Source: Drechmeria coniospora (Eukaryota; Ascomycota; Sordariomycetes; Hypocreales; Ophiocordycipitaceae). Taken from it: a DNA stretch of 64,000 bases. Of the stretch, positions 12,410-24,500 are shown piece after piece. Below the pieces are notes generated by a model. That model was not told the DNA's origin. It made no database searches and was given only the letters and a program-made list of their open reading frames with translations. The stretch is from positions 1,178,001 to 1,242,000 of the forward strand of contig NC_054390.1 in the NCBI RefSeq assembly GCF_001625195.1, in the 5' to 3' direction. Both the position numbers and the translations under genes were made by a program. Each line of letters opens with the position of its first letter. Position 1 is the stretch's first letter.

Positions 12410-13210
12410 ATGCCTGGATCCGGACCCAAGACGATCGCCTTCCTCGGCGCCACTGGTGGCTGCGGCTTCTCGGCCCTCCGACGCGCCATCGAGGCCGGCC
12501 ACAACTGCATCGCGCTTTGCCGCTCTCCAGCGAAGCTCGAGGCCAAGCTCGACGAGTTCTTCCCTGAGCGGCCGACGAACCTGGTGATCCGCGAGGGCAA
12601 CGCCCATCATGTCGCCGCCGTGGCCTCGTGCCTGCTCGTTCCGCCACCGCCACCGTCACCGTCGATTTCGTCGTCTCAGCGGCAGTCGGAAAAGCGGCTC
12701 GTCGACGCCGTTCACTTCTCCGTCGGCGGCACCGTCAGCTTCCCCTCCTTCAGCATGGACGACCCGGACGTTTGCAAGAAGGCGGCCAAGGCGCTGCTCG
12801 ACGCCCTCGACACCCTCCGCAACGACGACGGCGCCACGGGTCGACCGCTACTCGTCGTCATCAGCACCACCGGCATCTCGACTCTCGGCCGCGACGTGCC
12901 GATACCCCTCGTGCCCTTCTACCACTATGCCCTGCGCGTGCCTCACGAGGACAAGCGCGTCGTCGAGAAGACCCTCTTCGCCTGCCAGGAGCGCTTTGTC
13001 CTCGTCCGTCCCAGCCTTCTCAACGACAGTTCCAGGACCGACCGGCCGGTCCGCGTTCATGTCGAGGGACCAGCAACTGGCATCGAGCGTTGCGAGATTG
13101 GATACTTCATCTCCCGCAACGAGGTCGGCCGCTGGACCTTTGACAACCTGCTGGAAAAGGCCGATGAGCAGATCGAGTACGAGGGCAAGGCCGTCGGCCT
13201 GACCTGGTAG
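12410..13210 (+). CDS. Rossmann-fold NAD(P)-binding protein (atypical SDR/NmrA-like)
   Basis: Intronless, 266 residues. The N-terminus has a beta-strand followed by the dinucleotide-binding glycine motif GATGGCG (residues 13-19), as in atypical short-chain dehydrogenases and NmrA-like proteins, then the ALRRAIEAGH helix. A later VVISTTGIS strand fits the middle of such a fold. No classic YxxxK catalytic pair is obvious, so it may be a sensor or a reductase of unknown substrate. A proline/serine-rich loop (about 82-92) is probably a low-complexity insertion; a cryptic intron there cannot be excluded. It lies tail to tail with the aspartyl protease, 214 bp apart. Confidence 0.85.
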   Translation: MPGSGPKTIAFLGATGGCGFSALRRAIEAGHNCIALCRSPAKLEAKLDEFFPERPTNLVIREGNAHHVAAVASCLLVPPPPPSPSISSSQRQSEKRLVDAVHFSVGGTVSFPSFSMDDPDVCKKAAKALLDALDTLRNDDGATGRPLLVVISTTGISTLGRDVPIPLVPFYHYALRVPHEDKRVVEKTLFACQERFVLVRPSLLNDSSRTDRPVRVHVEGPATGIERCEIGYFISRNEVGRWTFDNLLEKADEQIEYEGKAVGLTW

Positions 13211-13424
13211 ATCACCTAAATGTCCAAGCTCGCCAATTCGCCGATTGTACATGTTGTGGATTTCTCATGTATTCATACCTTTATCCTTGGGCTCGTCATC
13301 AAAACGGCCAGGTCAGTGGTAGCGAAACTCGCATCTTCGTGCGAGGGAACGGAACAAGTAGCGTTATGTCCTATAATAGACCATGTACCCAGAAACGCCT
13401 GAAAACCCCCCTTACCCACTATAT

Positions 13425-15142
13425 TTATAGTATAACGCCGGCGAGTGAGGCTGCGAGACCGGCAGAAATGCCCATGAGCCATGCCATTCTCGCGTCTGGA
13501 CGGGCCGCAGCAGCACTACGGTCAACCCGGCCCGTCGAGCTCTTGACCCCCGGCTTCTCCGAATTCACCAACGTCTCCTCTGCCCTGAACTCTCTTCTGC
13601 ATGCTCCAAGAACATTCTTGAGGTCCGACGACGGCGCAATCGTCTGCGGGCTCGATCCGCAGTTGACATAGGGGGCCATGTAGGTCATATCAGATGCGAG
13701 GTCGAAGACGACTGGCTCCGTGTTAGCCGTCGGCAACTGGCAGAATAGCACTTGCCCACCGCCGCACTCACCAAACGCGGACCGCAGGAAGGTATCGCCG
13801 AGCAGGGCAAAGTTGCTGCTTTGCGTGATGCCTAGATAGCAGATGGGAGACTGGCCTCGAGTTTGTCGGATCAAGTCCTTGTACGGCACCTTGATGGTGA
13901 CGCCCTTGAACGCAAAGTCGACGGTGCCGTTCCGCCTCGTCAGGCTGCAGTCGACCGTGTAGGAGTCTTTGAGGACCTTGCTGGTGGCATTGAGGGCCGC
14001 TGCCACCGAGTTGGCGACATCCGGAGGCAGCAAGGTCAGCGTCGCGCCCGTGTCGAGGAACACGGGCATGCTTTTGTTGGTAAGAGTCGTCGTCTTGCCG
14101 TCCTGGCCCCGGTGCGAGATCGAGTCGAGCTTGACCCAGTACCGGGCCACGCCGTCGGGGGATTCCGACGCCGGGATGATGGGCAGCGGAGCCAGGGCAC
14201 CGGAAAACTTGGAGGTATCGACACCGCCGAAGACGACGGTGCCCTCGCCTTCCTCCTTCGACCCGAGAGCGACGCTGAAGGCTTTTTTGTCGATGACGCT
14301 CTGCGTGGCCAGCTCGTCGAGGAAGTTGTTGTAGCCGATGTTGCGTCCCTTTCCGTAGCCGACGCCCAATATGCCGGCGAACTGGGCCTCGCTGTTCCGG
14401 GCGATGCCGAAGCGGACCCCTTTCATCACGGTCGAACCGGCGAGGGAAATATCGTCGAGAACGTAGGTAATGTTGGCGGCACCGATGCCGTATCTCAGCG
14501 ACTTGCCAAGGCCGCTGACGGCCGACGTTGACGAGTTTGCTGGATCGTACCGCCCGATTCGCCGGCAGAACCTCTCGTCGGCGTCGGCCAGGCCGCTGCA
14601 GTTTGGATTCACCCAAAGCTCAAAGGAGCCGGTATCCAGCTGGGCAAAGACTTTTTGCGGAGGTGTTCCGATGCTGACTGCATTGCGTCAGCGCCGCCAG
14701 GGCCCATAGGGAAGGGTTCCTAACGCTGAGCGTAGTATGCTATGTCGCTGCGGCCTTTGAGGCCCACGTCGACTGCTCGTCTGTCCAGCCCCGGTAGTTC
14801 GGCATGGATGACCGGCAGAGTGAAAGTACCGGCTAAGCCTTGCTCAACAGGAAAGTTCCGTCCAAGGATGGTGCCCAGGAAGGCATGGGAGGGATCGTCG
14901 TCTCCCATCCCCTCCGGCGACGAGCTTGCAGGTCGTTGCCTTGCTGCCAGCGGAAGAATAGGTGGCGTTGGCATCGACATGCCGCCAACGGTCATTGGAA
15001 ATGACCTGGAATCGTTGTGGGTGAATGAAAGGGCCATCGAATCTCCTCCGACATTTTGGCGATCATCAAGGGGCTGTGGCCGTGATTGGGCGGGAAGAGC
15101 AAGGCACATGAACGCCAACAAGGAGATGGGTAACGGTGCCAT
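13425..15142 (-). CDS. GPI-anchored pepsin-like aspartyl protease
   Basis: Secreted, wall- or membrane-anchored aspartic endopeptidase (A1 family, yapsin/candidapepsin-like). Exons on the minus strand are 15142-14725 and 14677-13425, 556 residues. A signal peptide starts at M1 (PISLLAFMCLALPAQS), which is why 15142 was preferred to upstream in-frame starts. A propeptide follows. The first catalytic motif is DTGS (D154), after a SIGTPPQ element, and the second is DTGA (D348, in VFLDTGATLTLL). Several Cys pairs and Asn-X-Ser/Thr sites are visible. The last about 22 residues are hydrophobic (MAWLMGISAGLAASLAGVIL), a GPI-type signal. The single intron is only 47 nt and falls just before the first active-site segment. 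Confidence 0.93.
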
Positions 15143-17657
15143 ACCGGCGCCTGGAAAGGCATGAAGTAATGCCGTCCTTGCAAATGAGCTTGAATAGAAC
15201 AGAGCAGAACACTGGAAGGGAGACTTGACAGACGGACAACCGTCTGGGTTTATGAACATGTGCCATTCCGGCAACAGCACTGATGTGCAGCGCCAGGGAC
15301 CGACACCGGAGACGACGGGGAAACGGCGGAGACGACTACTGTCTCCAGATGCACACTTTGGAAGTTGACCAGAAGTCATGGCAGAAAGCGTAAACTATTT
15401 GACAACATCCGAAACCAGAGGGACAACGAGAGGACGTAGGGGACGCAACCACTCCGTGATGCGACGACTGTGACAGGCCCCACGTGCCCGCACACGCTTT
15501 TTACAGCAAAATCAGCAAAGGAACGCTCAAGGAGTGATGTTTCGGCGTCTCAAGAACTCCATACTGGCCTGGCGTTTGAGAAGTGCAGGGGTAACGTTGC
15601 TCTGCTTCTCCAGACGCTCTTCCACGGGCGATTGTGGTAGAGCCCAGAGGGGAGACCGGGAGGAAAACTTCAACATCGTGGGCAGCGATGATGGCCAGCC
15701 GGAGATTCGGCTTTGACGTAGTGATTGGGGCAAACGTTGCTTGTTGCCGCTGCCGAGCTGGTGTTGGTGTCGATGTTGGTGCCGGTATCGGCATCGGTAT
15801 CGTATCGGGTTGCGAACAAGATCCGCGCACAGATGTGCGAGCTGATACGAGGAACCGTTTCGGCACGATCAACAGCCACTTGAAGCCTCTATACACCAAA
15901 ATAGATGCATTCTTAGTCGTTAGGGTTTGGCTTTGGCTCTGGCTCTGGCTTTTGATTTGGAGAGATTGCATGGAATGCATGATTGGATGTGACACTGAGC
16001 CGAAAGGAGGAACGAACACATCATGTTCCTTCCTGCTTGGGGTCGTTGCTGCCTCAGGTGACTGTCGACTGCAGGTGCCTCAGGCAATGAGTGATATTCA
16101 GGCACAGGGACGGTACAAGGCAAGATGCAGGATACTGGCAGTGCCAATGAGGAGGCATGACGACTTTCCGCTTCGAATGGCCATCCACCGCCGTGCCCGT
16201 CACACAAGGTCCGATCCCCTCGCGAACTCGACATTGCCAGCCCCGACAAGGATAAATTCGGCGTCATGGATGACTACCGCGCCCGGATGCTGGCTGGCCT
16301 GGGCCATCAGTTCAACTTCTTGCTCACTCGAAGGCTGCGCTCGTCGCCGTGCATTCGTCAGAATCCCTGTAAGCGATGAGAATAGATGAACCGAACCGAA
16401 CCGAATCGGGCGGATGGGGATCCTTCGATGCCTCGTTTCATTCCAAGTTCGACATTCGACAATCGTCATTCGTGAAGCCTCGAGGTGTGACTACGATTCT
16501 ACGCTCGCTGCCCGACCCGCCCCTCCCTCCTCCATCACCACTGTTCGTCACCATGCTCGTCACCATGGCCCGACTCTTTGCTGTACTTGCTCGCCGCTAA
16601 TTCCGCTGATCCTTTCTGTTCCGTTCCATTCTTCTCTTTTCTGGGCAGCGCCTTCAGGCTCCGGACCAAGCAGACCCCGGACTCGGGTATCGGCTGATGC
16701 TTGTCCTGCATGCGTTCCCTCTTTTGCCACAACCAAGGTGTCGTATTACCCCCGCGCGATGCTGAGTTCCGTCTATTGCCGCTTTCTTCCTCATCTTGTA
16801 CCTTTATATTTGTTCTTCCGCCACTCTGGATTTTCCAGAGAGCGATCGTCATGACCGATGAGCCGATCACTAGCCGGGGCGGACAGCCGAACAGCTTAAC
16901 GGCACTGCCGTTAAATGCATCTCAGGAAAGCAGAATTGACGGGCGCAACATCAGGATATTTGCTTTATATGATAATACATTGTTCCTCAGAGGTACTCTT
17001 TTGTTGGATGATGGGGTGGAACACCAGAATGACCCGGCCGGACCTCCCTCCGTCGAGCTCATCACCCCCATTTTCCATGAAGCCACCCGCGCAAAATGAA
17101 CAAGGTTGCACTGCGCGCCTGCATGGGCCATGCCCTCCGCCAGTCGCCTCCAGCCAGATTGATTGGAACGACTTGTTCTGTGTCTACCCCAATGCCGGCC
17201 ATTGGCTCAACCACTTAGGCCTCGGTCGGTGATAATACCAGTCCATCCATGCCTGCTGACGTTCTCGGCCGCCGCCTACACAGGCTTACATTCGTCGGCT
17301 TGAATGGCTGGCAGTGTACCGAATCCATCAATCACGACCAAGTCTTTGGCCCCTCCACTCGCATGAGGTTGCCCTCCATGGATGGTGGTAATGGTGCTGG
17401 CGCTGGCGCTCATGCTGGCGCCGCACACCAAAAAAAGTTGGTCTCGGCCCTCTCCGTGCTGCTTGTTAAATATCGTTGCCATCTCCGGTCAAGACGGAGC
17501 GGGCGAGTGGATCGATGCCGCAACGCATTGCCAACGACTCTCGCATGACGACCGTGAATTCTCCTCTCGACTCCTCACTGTCGTGCTCTAATCCAACTGC
17601 TCGCTTGTGCAAGTCAGTCGTACCAAAAACCGGTTGGGCCACGGAAGACGACGGCAG
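15143..17657. other. large intergenic region, no convincing gene
   Basis: About 2.5 kb with no recognisable coding domain on either strand. There are short degenerate tandem stretches, e.g. GGTATCGGCATC-like around 15755-15800 and CTCTGGCTTTGG-like around 15925-15960. A minus-strand frame at 15501-16019 (172 codons) and a plus-strand frame at 16850-17099 are open but lack family features. The right end is probably the promoter of the small membrane protein. Confidence 0.4.
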
Positions 17658-18083
17658 ATGTATATCCCCCTACCTTTTCCCGCTCGCCAGAAGAGTTTAG
17701 CGAGACGGCAAACTCTTGGGTTTCCGTCCGAGCCGCTGCCTCCTCCCAGCAAGTCGGACCTCGCACTGCGTGGCCGCCTTGGCTTGGGTTTGCACACGCG
17801 AGACAATGCGACCGACAATTCCAACCTCCAAATCGGCATCGCCCTCGGCGTCCTATTGGGGGTTTTCGTCTTCGCCCTCGGTGCCTTTCTCTACTTCTAT
17901 CGCGACTCCATCAAGTTTTCATACGGCCAGCGTCAACGGCAGCGCAGGCCACCTCCGAGCAGCCCCAAGAGCTCGAAGAGCTCAAAAAGCTCAAGAAGCT
18001 CGAAGAGCTCGAAAAGCTCAAAAAGCTCGAAAAGTTCCAAGATCAACGAGGAATCTGGAGGAGGTCCTGCACCACCCGAGTAG
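17658..18083 (+). CDS. small single-pass membrane protein with Lys-Ser-Ser repeats
   Basis: Unrecognised by name; 141 residues if started at 17658 (an in-frame ATG at 17607 gives 158). The N-terminal half carries LARRQ and a possible N-glycosylation site (RDNATDNSN). One strong membrane segment follows (IGIALGVLLGVFVFALGAFL), then a membrane-proximal YFYRDSIKF and a basic stretch (RQRQRRP). The tail is SSK repeats encoded by a degenerate 9-bp unit (AGCTCGAAG). Such short type I-like proteins with basic, repetitive cytoplasmic tails are frequent and poorly studied in Hypocreales. No function can be given. The reading frame is open and clean, but the start and a possible upstream exon are uncertain. 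Confidence 0.6.
   Translation: MYIPLPFPARQKSLARRQTLGFPSEPLPPPSKSDLALRGRLGLGLHTRDNATDNSNLQIGIALGVLLGVFVFALGAFLYFYRDSIKFSYGQRQRQRRPPPSSPKSSKSSKSSRSSKSSKSSKSSKSSKINEESGGGPAPPE
17965..18045. repeat. 9-bp coding repeat for Lys-Ser-Ser
   Basis: Units of the type AGCTCGAAG / AGCTCAAAA repeat about eight to nine times and are translated as SSK within the small membrane protein. Third-base variation between units (AAG/AAA, CTC/CTCG) suggests an old, diverged array. Confidence 0.7.
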
Positions 18084-20126
18084 AAGGGGTACGGGGGATG
18101 TGCCAACACCCCCGGCTCAAGCGGTTACTACTCCATATCCCAGGTATGCTGCAGTGTCTCCCGTGGCCATATTTCTGACATGTTAGTCCTCAGAAATTTT
18201 TTCTGTGTCCAAAATATGTCATCTGTTCTTGCACAACATGATGGTGGATAAACATAACTGGGAGATGAAAGAGTCTCGGGCAGCCAGACGTCAACTTGTT
18301 TGCACGAACGTGAAGTATTACAGTCAGCTTTGATGTCGCGAGTCAATGACAAAATGATTATTCTACACCGAATGCGTATTTTTTGTCTTCTTCCTTGCTA
18401 GATGTACAGGCTACGTGACGTTCCTTCGCCCAGTCTCTGCGCTTTAACCCCCCCTCTCCCCTCAGTCCGACCCTTCTAAATTAACGGCAAGGGCGACAGT
18501 GCGACAGCGTAGCGGATCAGTTGCCCTGCAGGAGGGTTCCGAACACGGGCTGGCGGCCGCATTCGAGGGCATATCTAGACATCTGACTGGGGAATCGAGT
18601 TTGTTTGTGCCGTTCACATCTCATGACATCTGACCTGGTTCCTGAATTGAGCATCGTGGATGAGGCGCAGCCCCCTTTTGCGTCTCGGCTGCCGTGGGCC
18701 ATACTACTTCATGTACAAGTGAATGCATACGATGGCGCTGGTGACCACGGTTGCGTCGATGAGGGTTTCAAGACAGGCTCCGTCGCCACCGTGGTGGAAG
18801 CAGAGCTGGGGCAGGGTTCGCATGTGCCCTTCGGTTTATGTAGTTGCTACGGCGGACATGCGTGCTTCCTTTTTCACAGGATGCTGCAGAACGTTGGTGT
18901 CGGAGGTCAACGTCGGTTTGTGCATCTCCCGTACTATTCAAATGGCCCGGGCCGCACTCCGACGGTTACACGGCGTCCCGAGATGGCAGATGATTCTTGT
19001 AGTCCGTGGCACGGCGCATCGACGCATCGAAGCAGATCCGGGCTGACGGGCCCCGGGCGATGCGGCGTCTCATCCGATACGATCGCTGGACGGGCAGTAC
19101 AGCCAAGGTGCAGGCAGCGCCTGGCCGTGTGCCACCGAGGCGAGTATACATAAATGAGTGAATAAGATCCAGTTATATTCCGACAACGTGCCCGCGTTGT
19201 GGAAGTATGTGGATACATGCTTGCTATATACTTATATGTACTGTAGACTTTTAGGATGCACATGGTTGTCCCCTCCATGTCTCCCTCCTTGGTATTAGGG
19301 GCCATCCAACATAGGGACCAAAGCAGACGACGGTCAATGAATCGGGCCATCAGACCGATGCTGGGCGGACTTGGCGAAAGAGAGAAGGGAAACATGAACT
19401 TGCGGCGAGTGGCGAGGTGAGATTCACTGCTCCCCTCCGGAAAATTGGGGCACCAACCGACAGCATACCCTGATAATATCCAGCTCGAAAGTTCTGGGGT
19501 TGTTGCGGGAGAATAGTATTGACGATAAGCAGGCGTCTCGTTCAATGACGGACAAGCGGAAATGGAACGGCCCGATGACAATGGATACATTGAATATGTA
19601 TAGTGGCTTCGAGAAACGGGGGCTGTGCTTTTTCGTTTGAGCTCGCGCCCATTGGAGGGAAGTACGTACCTGTGCGAACGTTGTGGCTGACCAGGATGCG
19701 ACTGGGAATGTCCAAGTACAGTACTGTAAATACAGAAACGAATCTGGCACAGAAATGAGCATGACTGTCCGTATGTGTATCGTACATCAATATGGATGCC
19801 ATATAGTGTTAGGGGAGGAACGGGGACGGGAAAGACTGGTGAAGGGGACTGCTTAGGGGAACGGGGCAAGTGCGAGTCGAACAGTTGATCCACATCGCTC
19901 GCTCTCTGCTCCTTCCTTCCGTTCCCCCGTCTCGCCCCCTCCCCATCACCATCGCCATCGCCTTCGCCAGCACCATCGCCTCCACCATCGCCTCCACCAT
20001 CGCCTCCACCATCGCCACCTCCTTCGCCAACAACAACAATATCGTCCTCACACCTTCCCCGTGCCTGAACCCGTGTCTGTAGCGTCATCCTCTCCTCTCC
20101 CGTACATACAAGCTCATCACACAAAA
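18084..20126. other. intergenic region upstream of the aldo-keto reductase
   Basis: No gene supported. Open frames at 18605-19153 (+) and 18934-20124 (-) show no domain or conserved motif; the latter is partly the reverse of a repeat. The right end is the leader of the aldo-keto reductase and holds a 12-bp array. Confidence 0.45.
19940..20030. repeat. 12-bp CACCATCGCCTC array in the aldo-keto reductase leader
   Basis: A CACCATCGCCTC unit is repeated three to four times perfectly, flanked by degraded 6- and 12-bp versions (ACCATCGCCATC, CTTCGCCAGCAC). It lies about 100-190 bp before the start codon, probably inside the 5' leader. Confidence 0.75.
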
Positions 20127-21369
20127 ATGTCGTCCGGCCGAACCGTCACCCTCAACACCGGCACCCAGATGCCCCAGCTCGGCTACGGCACCTGGCAAGC
20201 GGCGCCCGGCGAGGTCGGCGAGGGAGTCTACGAGGCCCTCGCTACAGGCTATCGTCATCTCGATCTGGCCAAGATTTACCAGAACCAGCGTGAGGTCGGC
20301 GATGGCATCCAGCGTGCCCTAAAGGACGTGCCTGGTCTCAAGCGTGAACACATCTTCATCACATCCAAGCTGTGGAACAACTGCCACCGCCCCGAGCTCG
20401 TCGAGGCCGCGCTCGATGACACCCTGGCGGAGCTGCAGCTGCAATACCTCGATGTGAGTCTTCATCATCGTCATCGTCGTCATGCCGCCGCCACGGAACA
20501 TTCAGCATGCTCATCCACCCCGCCCTCAGCTCTACCTCATCCACTGGCCCGTTGCTTTCCCGTCCGGTGACGCCCTCTTCCCCAAGAGCAGTGACGGATC
20601 GGAGGTCATGCTGGACCGACAGGTGTCCATCTCTCAGACCTGGAAAGGTACTTCCACGTCCCGCCCGTGTCGTGCCCGAAATCCGTCGCTGAATCTACCC
20701 AACGCAGCCGTTACCGAGCTCCCCAAATCCAAGGCCCGCTCCGTTGGCGTCTCCAACTTCTCCGTCGAGGACGTAAGTGCTCGACCGCCATTCGGCCTGC
20801 CAAGCTCGCCACGTTGACACCGCCACCAAGCTCGAGGGAATCATTCAGGAGACGGGTGTCACCCCCGCCGTCAACCAGATCGAGCGCCATCCTCGCCTCC
20901 CCAACCAGCCGCTCGTCGACTACTGCGCCAAGAAGGGCATCGTCATCACCGCCTACTCGGCTTTTGGCAACAACGGCCGGGGCCTGCCGCTGCTAGTCAA
21001 CACCGATGAGGTCAAAGCCATCGCCTCCCGCCTCTCTGCCGTGCAGGGAAAGACCGTCACTCCGGCCCAGGTGATCCTCGCCTGGTCTCAGCTTGGCGGC
21101 CATGCCGTCATCCCCAAGTCCGTCACGGCCTCGCGCATCCGCGAGAACTTCAACGACGTCGACCTCGACCACGATGCTGTCCAGGAGCTCAACAAACTCG
21201 GCGACAAGCCCCAGCGCCTCAACATCCCTTACACCTGTGAGCCCCCCTGACGGCATCATCGGCATTGACAAAATCTCACCTGTTGGCAGATGATCCCAAA
21301 TGGAACATCAATCTGTTTGGCGACGACATGGAAAAGGATGCTGCTAATCAGGCCATCATCAAGCTGTGA
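20127..21369 (+). CDS. aldo-keto reductase
   Basis: NADPH-dependent carbonyl reductase of the AKR superfamily, predicted cytosolic. Exons 20127-20453, 20530-20647, 20708-20772, 20831-21236 and 21290-21369 give 331 residues, the usual family length. The catalytic tetrad is visible: D46, Y51 (LDLAKIYQN), K81 (ITSKLW) and H114 (LIHWP). Also present are the start motif [17 protein letters not shown], and the cofactor-site strand [11 protein letters not shown]. The 3' splice site at 20830 is AAG and weakly pyrimidine-rich, but it is the one that restores the conserved [21 protein letters not shown]. Substrate is unknown; candidates are glycerol dehydrogenase-like or sugar reductases. It is convergent with RAD5, 192 bp apart. 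Confidence 0.95.
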
Positions 21370-21561
21370 ACCAAGAACGGCCCACCCTCCTGTTGGTATA
21401 TTCATTCTTCCTTCTCAAGCATAGACGTGGAGGAACGGTCGCGACGACGGCGGATCTGCCTCTCAACCCCCGTATATACACTGCATGCATGCCCGAGAAC
21501 GCCTCATCAGATGCAAACATCACGCTGTGCTGCCTCGCCTTGCCATCAATGGCTGCCTGCC

Positions 21562-24500
21562 TTACGACTGACTGCCTTGTACCCGTTTCCCGTCGTCAAA
21601 GCTCAACAGCTCCTTGATATCTTCGATCCGCTGCAGCTTCTTCTCCTCGTCGCTCATCATCCCCAATGAAGTGGCTCTGACTCGGTTAGTGGGTAATACT
21701 GGATCCCGAATGCATTCCAGGGCCACTCACATAAACTTCTTCCTGTCCTGGATCTTGAGCATCCTCTCCTCCACGCTTCCCTTGACGATGAACCGCTTGA
21801 CCACAACCTCGCCCTCCTGTCCCAACCGATGGACCCGGTCGATTGCCTGCGCTTCGACGGCAAAACTCCACCAAGGGTCCATCATGAATACCCGACCGGC
21901 GCTCGTCAAGTTCAAGCCCACGCCGCCGGCGCGCAGGCTGATCAGCAAAACCGTAAAGCCCATCTTCTCCGAGAACTCCTCCAGCACGGCCGCCCGTGCC
22001 CTCTGCGCCATGCTTCCGTCCAAACGCAGGAACCTGATGTTGTGCCGCGTCAAGGCTGGCTCGATGAGCGACAGGAACGAAGTGAACTGGGAGAAAATCA
22101 CCGACTTCATTTTCGGATGATCCCGTCGCAGCGCCCGCAGGTGCTGTATCAGGGCCGCCACCTTGGCCGACGAGTGGTTGACGCCTAGTCGCTGGAGGCT
22201 GATGCGTGATTTGGAAAAGGCATCAGGGTCGTCGTCATGCCTCACAACCTCGAACAAGTCTCTCTTGACCAGCGGCTCGCGGCAGTGGAAGCACCTGGGA
22301 ACCACGCCACGATCGCTCTCGTGCTTGATGAAGTCGAGAAGGCACTTCCGACAGGCCGAATGCCAACACCCCGTCACCAGCTGCTCCTTCATCGGCTCTT
22401 CAAGGCAGAAAGGGCATTCCTTCTCCGACTCTTGCCGGATTTCATCCAGTGCGTGCGCACCAAACGCGTTGTTTTCCTTAGCAGCCTCGTCCGTCGTCGC
22501 CGTAAACTGCGCAATGAGGGACTCGAGATCCATGTCGTCCGCCAGCCCAGCCGCCGCATCTGCTGCCGCCCCGGCTTCGATTTCGTCGGCAACAATGTCC
22601 TTCTTACGGACCAGTACGGGGTGGCAGCAGGATTGACGTAGCCGCAAAATTTGTGCAAATATCGTCGTAAAGGCCTTCATGACCGTGCCGGCTTCCATGT
22701 TCTTGGTAAACGTTCTCTTTGCCTTGGTAAAGATGTAGTCGTACACCACTCGTTCCTCCTGCGACAGCTCAACGTCGACAATGTCAATTTTCTTTGGCGG
22801 AAGGGATACGAGAGGCCGCCCGTCAGGCATCTTCATATCTTTGGTTCGTCGCATCACTAGGGGCTCCAGAACGGTTTGCACCACGTCCAACGCTCGCATA
22901 AAGTCCCCGGACTCGAACGGCACAGTGATGAAGGTCTTCCAGAACGAAAAGTTGTTCCAAGGCGTCACCCCGAGGAACTTGACCAGGCTAAACAGGTCCT
23001 CCAGCCGGTTGACGATCGGTGTTCCGGTTAACACCCAGCGGTGGTCTGCCGAGATTTCGTAGCACGCTCGCGCCGTTTTCGATGCCCTGTTTTTGATATG
23101 ATGCGCCTCGTCAAGAATGACTCTGAAGAAATTCAACGAGAACAGCCCATCGTGCACCGACTTGCTGCCCTTCCTGGAGGCTATGTTACTGAACTCGGAT
23201 AGTACAACGCCATAACTCGTGATGACCAGGTCAGGAGCCGAGGATGCGTTTGCATTGCAGCACATCGCCTGCAGATTACCTGCCTTTTCGTTGCCATAGT
23301 ACAGCTCGATCTTCATCGTCCCTTGCTTCGACGCCTTCTCAGCCTCACTTTGCCACTGCGCGAGAAGGGACATGGGAGCGACGACCAGCGTAGTATGAGG
23401 TGCATCAAGGACACTGGCAGAGTTACCGGTCAGTCTTGCCAGCTGGTTCCTACCACCAAGCCCAGAGCTCTGGGCCGACTTGCGACTGATCTTGGACTTG
23501 TGAGAATGAATCAAGCTAAGCATCTGGATCGTCTTGCCCAAGCCCATTTCGTCTGCCAAGATGCCTCCTTGGCAGTGCTGTTCTTGAACCGGGAAGTCGA
23601 GCGATAGTTCGCCAGAGTATGGGTTGACGTAGAATTTGGACTGGCCCTCGACATCGGGCAAGTCCTTGTCGTCCACATCCTTCACCGGCCAAATGTATTC
23701 TTCCCACAGAGGGTGCATGGAAGGCTCTCGGTTGCTTCGCTCGTCCCTTTCTTTGGCAATCATCCAGTGAAGCGACTGTTTCTGGTACGGCCGAAGAATC
23801 ATGTTGAATGTGTCCGCAGGCTCCGCTTCCGGTGTGTTGAAGTCGAAACATTGCGCTTTTCTGTACAGTGCGTCAAGTTGGTCTTGCTCAAGCTCTTCGC
23901 CTTCCTCGGAATCGGAACCATGGGGTGGGGATCCTGTGTCCTTTCCGTTTGTCGTCGTCGTCGCCGTCGCTTTCGTCGCTTCTTTCTGCTTCAGCTCGTC
24001 CATTTCGGCGGCCTTGAGAAGCCCCGTCCGCGAATCCTTTGTCGCAGAATTTGCCAAGGTTGGTTGCAGGTTAATCTCTTGAAGCAACCTTACGAGAGCG
24101 ATCTGGCGCAGCCTCAGCTCCTTCTCATCCGCCGTTTCGCTCTGTTCAGAGAAGTAGGTGCCGCCCGGCCTAACATCTGGAAGTTGAAAGTTCCTGCTGT
24201 CAAACGCCGAGCTCAACAGCGAACAACGCAGTTGAATGAAGATGGTGTCGTTGGTTCGAAGCCGATCGGGCGCATACACACAGGTCCCTTCGAAGGTGCA
24301 CACCTTTTGGTCAATTAAAGTCGACACCCAGTTCGCCGTATCCTTGGCGAGCCGCCCGATTTCCATTCCAGCCCGAGTTGTGAATCGAACTATTACGTCA
24401 ACTCGCCGTGATGCAGCTGTGTTGTTCCGCACAGGAGTGTTGGGCCCTTTGAGCTGACCCTGAATCTTGGGCGGCTTGGGCGGCTGTATCTTCTGACGTT

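Noticed and set aside
13425..14612. Shorter aspartyl protease starting inside the gene
   Set aside because: It would lack the signal peptide, propeptide and first catalytic DTGS. Removing the 47-nt intron joins a complete N-terminus.
15501..16019. 172-codon open frame on the minus strand
   Set aside because: Contains Ser-Gln and Pro-Thr simple repeats mirrored from degenerate + strand repeats, with no family resemblance.
16850..17099. Short + frame beginning MTDEPITSRGGQ
   Set aside because: Open but short, with no domain, no signal peptide and no splice-linked continuation that I could find.
18934..20124. 396-codon open frame on the minus strand upstream of the aldo-keto reductase
   Set aside because: It begins in the reverse of the 12-bp leader repeat (Gly-Asp-Gly run) and continues through sequence without conserved features.
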